This document shows, in pieces, positions 60,258 to 64,000 of a DNA stretch of 64,000 nt (position 1 is its first letter; each line of letters starts with the position of its first letter). Origin of the DNA: Flavobacterium sp. IMCC34852. GTDB lineage: Bacteria; Bacteroidota; Bacteroidia; Flavobacteriales; Flavobacteriaceae. The notes under the pieces are model-generated. The model was not told the DNA's origin, ran no database searches, and worked only from the letters and a program-made list of their open reading frames with translations. The position numbers and the translations under genes were made by a program. The stretch is taken from NCBI RefSeq assembly GCF_030643905.1, contig NZ_CP121446.1, positions 930,001-994,000 of the forward strand. Direction: 5' to 3'.

Positions 60258-62426
60258 ATGAAATTAAAACAAACAGTCGTACTGTTCCTTTTATCTTGTT
60301 TTTCTTTAACAGCACAGCAAAAATTAAGCGTTGAAGAAATATATTCAGGAGCTTTCAGACCTGAAGCCATGGACGAATTGATCGCCATGAAGAATACCAA
60401 TCAATACACTGTGCTCAATTTTGATCGAACATCAAGATCCATGCAAATCGATTTGTATGATTTTGCCACGCTAAAAAAAGTCAGCACCTTAATAGACACT
60501 AAGAGTTTTCCTGAATTGGCTGACGGTATTGACAGTTATGTTTTCAGTAAAGATGAAAAACAATTGTTGATAGCCAATAATTCCAATCCGATATTTCGAC
60601 ACTCGTTTACCGCCGATTACTTCCTTTACAATTTGACCACCAAAAAACTAACCAAAGTATTGGAACAAGTGCAAGAACCAACCTTTTCTCCCGATGGTTC
60701 TAAAATAGGTTTTGCCAAAGCCAACAATCTTTTTGTTTATGATGTTGCTTCCGCAAAAGTGACTCAGGTAACTTCAGACGGAAAGAAAAACAGCATCATC
60801 AACGGGATAACCGACTGGGTTTATGAAGAAGAGTTTGCCTTTGTCAGAGCTTATGATTGGAGTGCCGATAGTAAAAAGTTGGCTTATATTCGTTTTGACG
60901 AAAGTGAAGTGCCTGAGTTTTCTATGAATGTTTTCAAGAAAAACTTATATCCAACAGTGGAAACGTTCAAATACCCAAAGGCAGGTGAAAAAAATGCTTT
61001 GGTTTCTTTGCATGTTTACGATGTGACTTCGGCCACCGCTAAAGTCATCAACTTAGGGAATTACAATGATTTCTACATCGCGAGAATGGAATGGACTAAT
61101 GACGCTAATGTGCTTTCAGCTCAAGTCTTAAATCGCCATCAAGACAATTTAGATTTGTTGTTTATTGATAGTACAACCGGAACGGCAAAAGTGGTTTTGA
61201 ACGAAAAAGACAAAGCTTATGTTGATGTAACCGACAACCTGACATTTTTAAAAGACAATAGTTTTATTTGGACTTCAGAAAAAGACGGTTACAATCACAT
61301 CTATTTATACGACAAAACCGGAAAGTTAAAAAACCAAGTAACCAAAGGCAATTGGGAAGTGACCGCTTACTACGGTTTTGATGAAAAAAACAAAACTATT
61401 TTCTATCAATCAGTTGAGAATGGTTCAATAGTAAGAGATGTTTACCGCATAGGTTTAGACGGAAAAAATAAAATTAAATTGTCAAAACAAGTCGGTACCA
61501 ATGGCGCGACCTTGAGTCCGAATTTCGAATATTTTATCAACCGATATTCCAGCGCTACCCAGCCAACTGTTTATACTTTAAACAGTGCCAAAGACGGAAA
61601 ACAAATCCAGTCTATTGTAGACAACAAAGCTTTGGCAGAAAAAATCAAAAAATACGATTTACCAGTTAAAGAATTCTTCGAATTAACTACCGAAAAAGGG
61701 CACAAACTCAATGCATGGATGATTAAACCCAAAGATTTTGACGCTACTAAAAAGTATCCGGTTTTCATGTTCCAATACTCCGGGCCGGGTTCGCAAGAAG
61801 TAGCCAATAATTGGTTGGATTCTAATGACATGTGGTTTATGATGTTGGCACAACAAGGTTATATAGTAGCTTGTGTAGACGGAAGAGGAACAGGATTTAA
61901 AGGTGCGGCTTTCAAGAAATGTACCCAAAAAGAATTAGGAAAATACGAAGTAGAAGACCAAATAGATGCTGCAAAAGTCATTGGAAATTATGCTTATGTT
62001 GACAAAACCAGAATCGGTATTTTCGGTTGGTCTTATGGCGGATTCATGAGCAGTAATTGTCTTTTCAAAGGTGCTGATGTATTTAAAATGGCTATTGCTG
62101 TTGCGCCGGTGACCAATTGGCGTTTCTACGATAGTATTTACACCGAAAGATATATGCAAACACCTCAGGAAAATGCAAGCGGATATGACGACAATTCACC
62201 AATCAATCACGTGAGTAAGTTGAAAGGAAATTTTCTTTTAATTCACGGAACGGCTGATGATAATGTACACGTTCAAAACACGATGCAAATGGTAGAAGCT
62301 TTGGTACAAGCCAACAAACAGTTTGATTGGGCCATTTATCCCGACAAAAACCATGGAATTTACGGAGGCAAAACCCGAATCCAATTGTACAATAAAATGA
62401 CCAATTTCATTAAAGAGAATTTATAA
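60258..62426 (+). CDS. S9 family peptidase (DPP4-like dipeptidyl peptidase)
   Basis: A 722-residue secreted serine peptidase. Signal peptide MKLKQTVVLFLLSCFSLTAQ. The N-terminal beta-propeller (about 30-470) includes the segment DWVYEEEFAFVRAYDWS that resembles the Glu-Glu motif of dipeptidyl peptidase IV, which binds the substrate amino end. The catalytic domain has GWSYGG with Ser592, Asp at about 667 in GTADDNVHV and His699 in DKNHGIYGG. It likely removes X-Pro or X-Ala dipeptides in the periplasm. The peptide transporter gene follows after 26 bases, so products could be imported by it. Confidence 0.93.
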   Translation: MKLKQTVVLFLLSCFSLTAQQKLSVEEIYSGAFRPEAMDELIAMKNTNQYTVLNFDRTSRSMQIDLYDFATLKKVSTLIDTKSFPELADGIDSYVFSKDEKQLLIANNSNPIFRHSFTADYFLYNLTTKKLTKVLEQVQEPTFSPDGSKIGFAKANNLFVYDVASAKVTQVTSDGKKNSIINGITDWVYEEEFAFVRAYDWSADSKKLAYIRFDESEVPEFSMNVFKKNLYPTVETFKYPKAGEKNALVSLHVYDVTSATAKVINLGNYNDFYIARMEWTNDANVLSAQVLNRHQDNLDLLFIDSTTGTAKVVLNEKDKAYVDVTDNLTFLKDNSFIWTSEKDGYNHIYLYDKTGKLKNQVTKGNWEVTAYYGFDEKNKTIFYQSVENGSIVRDVYRIGLDGKNKIKLSKQVGTNGATLSPNFEYFINRYSSATQPTVYTLNSAKDGKQIQSIVDNKALAEKIKKYDLPVKEFFELTTEKGHKLNAWMIKPKDFDATKKYPVFMFQYSGPGSQEVANNWLDSNDMWFMMLAQQGYIVACVDGRGTGFKGAAFKKCTQKELGKYEVEDQIDAAKVIGNYAYVDKTRIGIFGWSYGGFMSSNCLFKGADVFKMAIAVAPVTNWRFYDSIYTERYMQTPQENASGYDDNSPINHVSKLKGNFLLIHGTADDNVHVQNTMQMVEALVQANKQFDWAIYPDKNHGIYGGKTRIQLYNKMTNFIKENL

Positions 62427-62452
62427 TCAACCAATAAACTAAAACCAATTTT

Positions 62453-64000
62453 ATGAGCGAAACTACAGTAAAAACAGGACATCCAAAGGGACTTTGGGTG
62501 CTATTCGGAACCGAGATGTGGGAACGATTCAACTTCTACGGAATGCGAGCGATTCTAACCTTGTTTATGGTAAATTCATTACTGATTAAAGAGGCAGATG
62601 CAGCTATCATTTACGGAGGATTTTTAGCGCTTTGTTATCTCACTCCGCTGTTAGGAGGCTTCATTTCTGACAAATACATAGGCAACAGATACAGCATTAT
62701 GTTAGGTGGAACTTTGATGGCAATCGGACAATTTTTGTTGTTTATCAGTGCTTCTACTTTCGATTCCAGTATTGGTAGTGCTAAGTTATTCATGTGGGTA
62801 GCCTTGTTTATCATCATTTTTGGAAATGGGTTTTTTAAACCAAACATTTCTTCTATGGTAGGAAGTTTGTATCCCAAACAAGAAAAAAATAAATTGGATT
62901 CCGCCTTTACGATTTTCTACATGGGAATTAATATCGGAGCCTTTTTAGGACAGTTTATTTGTCCATGGGTTGGAGATGTTAAAGATGCTGAAACCGGAGT
63001 TCGTGATATTTTTGCTTTCAAATGGGGTTTCTTGGCTGCTTCTATTGCTATGGTAATCGGAACTATAACTTTCTTTTTGTTGAAAAACAAATATGTAGTT
63101 ACTCCGGAAGGCAGACCTATTGGAGGATTGCCAAAAAATAATGCAGCGGACGATTATGAAGAAGGAGAAACACAAACGGCTCAATTCAGCAGTAAAGCTA
63201 TAGGTATTGCTTTTGTGTTATTTACGGCTTTGTTTTTTGTTTTCAGATATATTTTGGTGGGAGAATTTGGATTCACTTCGGTAGAAATGGGACAATTAAT
63301 CAAAGGAATTATTTATCCGTTTATTTATTCTGCCGGTATTTCATTAGCTTATTTAATCATGAGCTCAGCGGAAACTAAAATTGAAAGACAAAGAATTTGG
63401 GTTATCTACATTGTGTCTTTCTTTATCATTTTCTTTTGGGCTGCTTTTGAACAAGCAGGTTCTTCCTTAACTTTTATTGCGGATAATCAGACAGACAGAA
63501 ATATTTTCGGTTGGAACATGCCGCCTTCAATGGTTCAAATTTTCAACGGAATCTTTGTGGTAATGATGGCTTTGCCTTTCAGTTTGTTATGGGATAAATT
63601 GAGAGCCAACGGAAAAGAACCGGTTTCACCTTTAAAACAAGCCATAGGTTTAGCCTTGATTGCTTTAAGTTATTTCATCATTGCCCACAATGTAAAAGAT
63701 TTAGGGAACTCAGGTTTATTGGCCATCAAATGGTTAATGTTGTTGTACTTTATCCAAACCTTGGGAGAGCTTTGTTTATCGCCGATTGGTTTGTCATTGG
63801 TGGGTAAATTAGCGCCAAAAAGATTTGCATCTTTGTTGTATGGGGTGTTCTTTATTTCCAATGCAGCCGGTTATGCTTTAGCGGGCTCTTTGGGAGCTAT
63901 TATTCCTGCAACCGGAGACAAATTTGCCAAAGCAGAAAAAATAGGGGTCAATTTACAAGACGTTTTGGACAAAAAAGTTACTTTAACTCCTGAGCAAGTA
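62453..64000 (+). CDS. POT-family peptide MFS transporter (3' truncated)
   Basis: The frame is open from ATG 62453 to the window end (516 codons) and therefore has no visible stop. The motif GTEMWERFNFYGMRAIL near residue 20 is the ExxERFxxYG proton-coupling motif of proton-dependent oligopeptide transporters. Other POT features: GGFISDKYIGNRYSIMLGG, FGNGFFKPNISSMVGSLY, FYMGINIGAFLGQF, and the late FFWAAFEQAGSSL, and QTLGELCLSPIGLSLVGKLAP. About 12 or more hydrophobic segments are expected. It imports di- and tripeptides with protons across the inner membrane. Its position after the DPP4-like gene fits coupled peptide breakdown and uptake. Confidence 0.93.
   Translation, partial: MSETTVKTGHPKGLWVLFGTEMWERFNFYGMRAILTLFMVNSLLIKEADAAIIYGGFLALCYLTPLLGGFISDKYIGNRYSIMLGGTLMAIGQFLLFISASTFDSSIGSAKLFMWVALFIIIFGNGFFKPNISSMVGSLYPKQEKNKLDSAFTIFYMGINIGAFLGQFICPWVGDVKDAETGVRDIFAFKWGFLAASIAMVIGTITFFLLKNKYVVTPEGRPIGGLPKNNAADDYEEGETQTAQFSSKAIGIAFVLFTALFFVFRYILVGEFGFTSVEMGQLIKGIIYPFIYSAGISLAYLIMSSAETKIERQRIWVIYIVSFFIIFFWAAFEQAGSSLTFIADNQTDRNIFGWNMPPSMVQIFNGIFVVMMALPFSLLWDKLRANGKEPVSPLKQAIGLALIALSYFIIAHNVKDLGNSGLLAIKWLMLLYFIQTLGELCLSPIGLSLVGKLAPKRFASLLYGVFFISNAAGYALAGSLGAIIPATGDKFAKAEKIGVNLQDVLDKKVTLTPEQV

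Noticed and set aside
62635-63861. Minus-strand open frames opposite the peptide transporter
   Set aside because: The plus strand is open for 516 codons with POT motifs; the minus-strand frames are shadows.

Overview
This window looks like chromosomal DNA of a Flavobacterium or a close relative (Bacteroidota, Flavobacteriia). Evidence: AT-rich sequence; TAnnTTTG-type -7 promoter boxes; secreted proteins with type IX secretion (T9SS) C-terminal sorting domains; a SusC/SusD/SusE set; lipoproteins with short lipoboxes; a mevalonate route for isoprenoids. No rRNA, phage, transposase or CRISPR array was seen. All functions below are read from motifs and gene context; no database search was possible.

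Layout. 1-2514: the 3' part of a T9SS-secreted zinc metalloprotease. 2614-6278: ruvC, hemW, a cyclase-family protein, an MmcQ/YjbR protein and a PH/SHOCT-like protein. 6388-13846: DUF4407 membrane protein, a secreted duplicated-domain protein, a small lipoprotein, an M20 dipeptidase, tRNA-Leu(TAG), an unknown anchored protein, a DUF885 lipoprotein and an NTF2-like protein. 13911-18515: rluB-like pseudouridine synthase, UbiA prenyltransferase, mevalonate kinase and diphosphomevalonate decarboxylase on the minus strand, with tspO divergent. 18565-23784: two large adjacent paralogous T9SS proteins. 23854-26209: NTF2-like lipoprotein, HI0933-type flavoprotein and glycerophosphodiester phosphodiesterase in overlapping frames.

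26212-46791 is a starch/maltodextrin utilisation locus. The minus-strand arm has an MFS sugar transporter, beta-phosphoglucomutase, GH65 phosphorylase, GH13, GH31 and a second GH13. A LacI-type regulator follows. The plus-strand arm has SusC, SusD, SusE and a T9SS-secreted GH13 amylase. Two similar LacI-type palindromes flank the regulator gene, one facing each arm. The inferred flow is: surface and secreted amylases cut starch, SusCD imports dextrins, periplasmic GH31/GH13 enzymes trim them, the MFS carrier imports maltose, and GH65 plus PgmB deliver glucose and glucose-6-phosphate.

46912-59547: an AsmA-like protein, HMG-CoA reductase with a GYDIA-type GHMP kinase (a second mevalonate locus), then a minus-strand run coaX, outer-membrane protein, TPR protein, lptC, small membrane protein, CNNM/CBS protein and PpiD-like foldase. 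59648-60143 holds the most unusual structure: tRNA-Phe followed by a small GIY-YIG nuclease gene and then a second copy of the 3' part of tRNA-Phe plus its terminator, in which the T-loop is replaced by a 16-bp perfect palindrome. This looks like a compact mobile cassette at a tRNA gene. 60258-64000: a DPP4-like S9 peptidase and a POT-family peptide transporter cut off by the window end.
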